Source of the DNA: an archaeon RBG_16_50_20
Lineage (GTDB): Archaea; Thermoproteota; Bathyarchaeia; 40CM-2-53-6
DNA: 5,496 nt
Assembly (NCBI GenBank): GCA_001768965.1
Contig: MEMY01000067.1
Location: 1-5,496 of the forward strand
Reading direction: 5' to 3'
The position numbers and the translations under genes were made by a program. Shown here in pieces: positions 5,180-5,496 of this stretch. The stretch's first letter is position 1. The number at the start of each line of letters is the position of its first letter. The notes under the pieces were generated by a model. That model was not told where the DNA came from. It was given only the letters and a program-made list of their open reading frames with translations, and ran no database searches.

Positions 5180-5496
5180 TCAAGATATCTGGTCGTATTT
5201 CTGCACAAACTCCTCATCAACAACTCCCGAGACGACTCTCTCAGTCCCATCTGGAAAGATAACAGTCAAACCAGCTGCGTGATAGGGCAGCTCAAATCTC
5301 CCCAGTTTTCCCTCGTCTTCGGTTTCATAGATTTTCATCCACTTCCCGTTTTCGAGCCGGAAACAATAGAGTTTCTGGATCCTTCTCTCTCCAATTCCTC
5401 CAATACGCCCGCCAGCAGCCCCCGGTGCGCTTGTGGGGAGCTGCAATACGTAAACACAGTTGGTCCCTTCACTCGATCGAAGATCGATAGAAGCCT
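5180..5496 (-). CDS. C-terminal part of a hypothetical protein, cut by the window edge
   Basis: The frame is open from TGA at 5180 to the right edge, giving 105 visible codons. A TTG at 5446 would give an 88-residue protein. However, the 16 codons before it also read as ordinary protein (ending in C-V-Y-V-L-Q-L-P), with no stop and no convincing SD site, so the gene probably begins beyond the window. Visible parts are a flexible stretch rich in glycine and alanine (G-A-A-G-G-R-I-G-G-I-G), then beta-rich sequence: K-L-Y-C-F-R-L, a K-W-M-K-I-Y strand, and L-T-V-I-F-P-D-G-T-E-R-V-V-S-G-V, ending in an acidic helix-like tail. No family is recognised. It converges on the 127-residue gene with only 12 bp between the stops. 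Confidence 0.6.
   Translation of the reverse strand, partial: ASIDLRSSEGTNCVYVLQLPTSAPGAAGGRIGGIGERRIQKLYCFRLENGKWMKIYETEDEGKLGRFELPYHAAGLTVIFPDGTERVVSGVVDEEFVQKYDQIS

Overview
The window looks like chromosomal DNA from a mesophilic archaeon, most likely of the Thaumarchaeota (Nitrososphaeria) or Bathyarchaeia type. The evidence is a secreted YVTN beta-propeller that ends in a PEF-type C-terminal sorting and anchor tail, archaeal-style Shine-Dalgarno (SD) and TATA-like elements, and several small proteins I do not recognise. Base composition looks balanced, near 50% GC by eye. There is no rRNA, tRNA, insertion sequence, CRISPR array or phage gene, so the lineage is inferred and not proven.

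Layout, left to right. Positions 1-113 hold nothing I can support. Three genes then run on the minus strand, listed here in transcription order: a TTG-started aldehyde dehydrogenase of the 1-pyrroline-5-carboxylate dehydrogenase type (2549-4189), a secreted and anchored 13-repeat beta-propeller (640-2514, 34 bp downstream), and a small cupin (114-563, 76 bp further on, with its own strong SD). The first two may share a transcript. The cupin could be a third member or have its own promoter. Nothing ties the three functions together: the dehydrogenase is cytoplasmic amino-acid metabolism and the propeller is at the cell surface.

From 4190 to the right edge is a patch of short genes with alternating orientation. 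These are a 68-residue plus-strand protein with a C-x-C-H cluster (4310-4516), a candidate 42-residue extremely basic minus-strand protein (4563-4691) whose stop codon lies inside a terminator-like hairpin, a 127-residue plus-strand protein of unknown function (4784-5167), and the C-terminal part of a minus-strand protein that runs off the right edge (5180-5496). The 92 bp between 4691 and 4784 contains an ATATAT element that may serve as a divergent promoter.

Only the 68-residue protein and the basic 42-residue candidate have an ATG start. The dehydrogenase, the propeller and the 127-residue protein can only begin at TTG (or, for the propeller, a nearby second TTG), and the cupin begins at GTG. 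I see no defence locus or other multi-gene system. The most interesting items are the unrecorded basic mini-gene, the propeller start that follows directly on an in-frame ATG...TGA, and the lysine-rich tail on the dehydrogenase.
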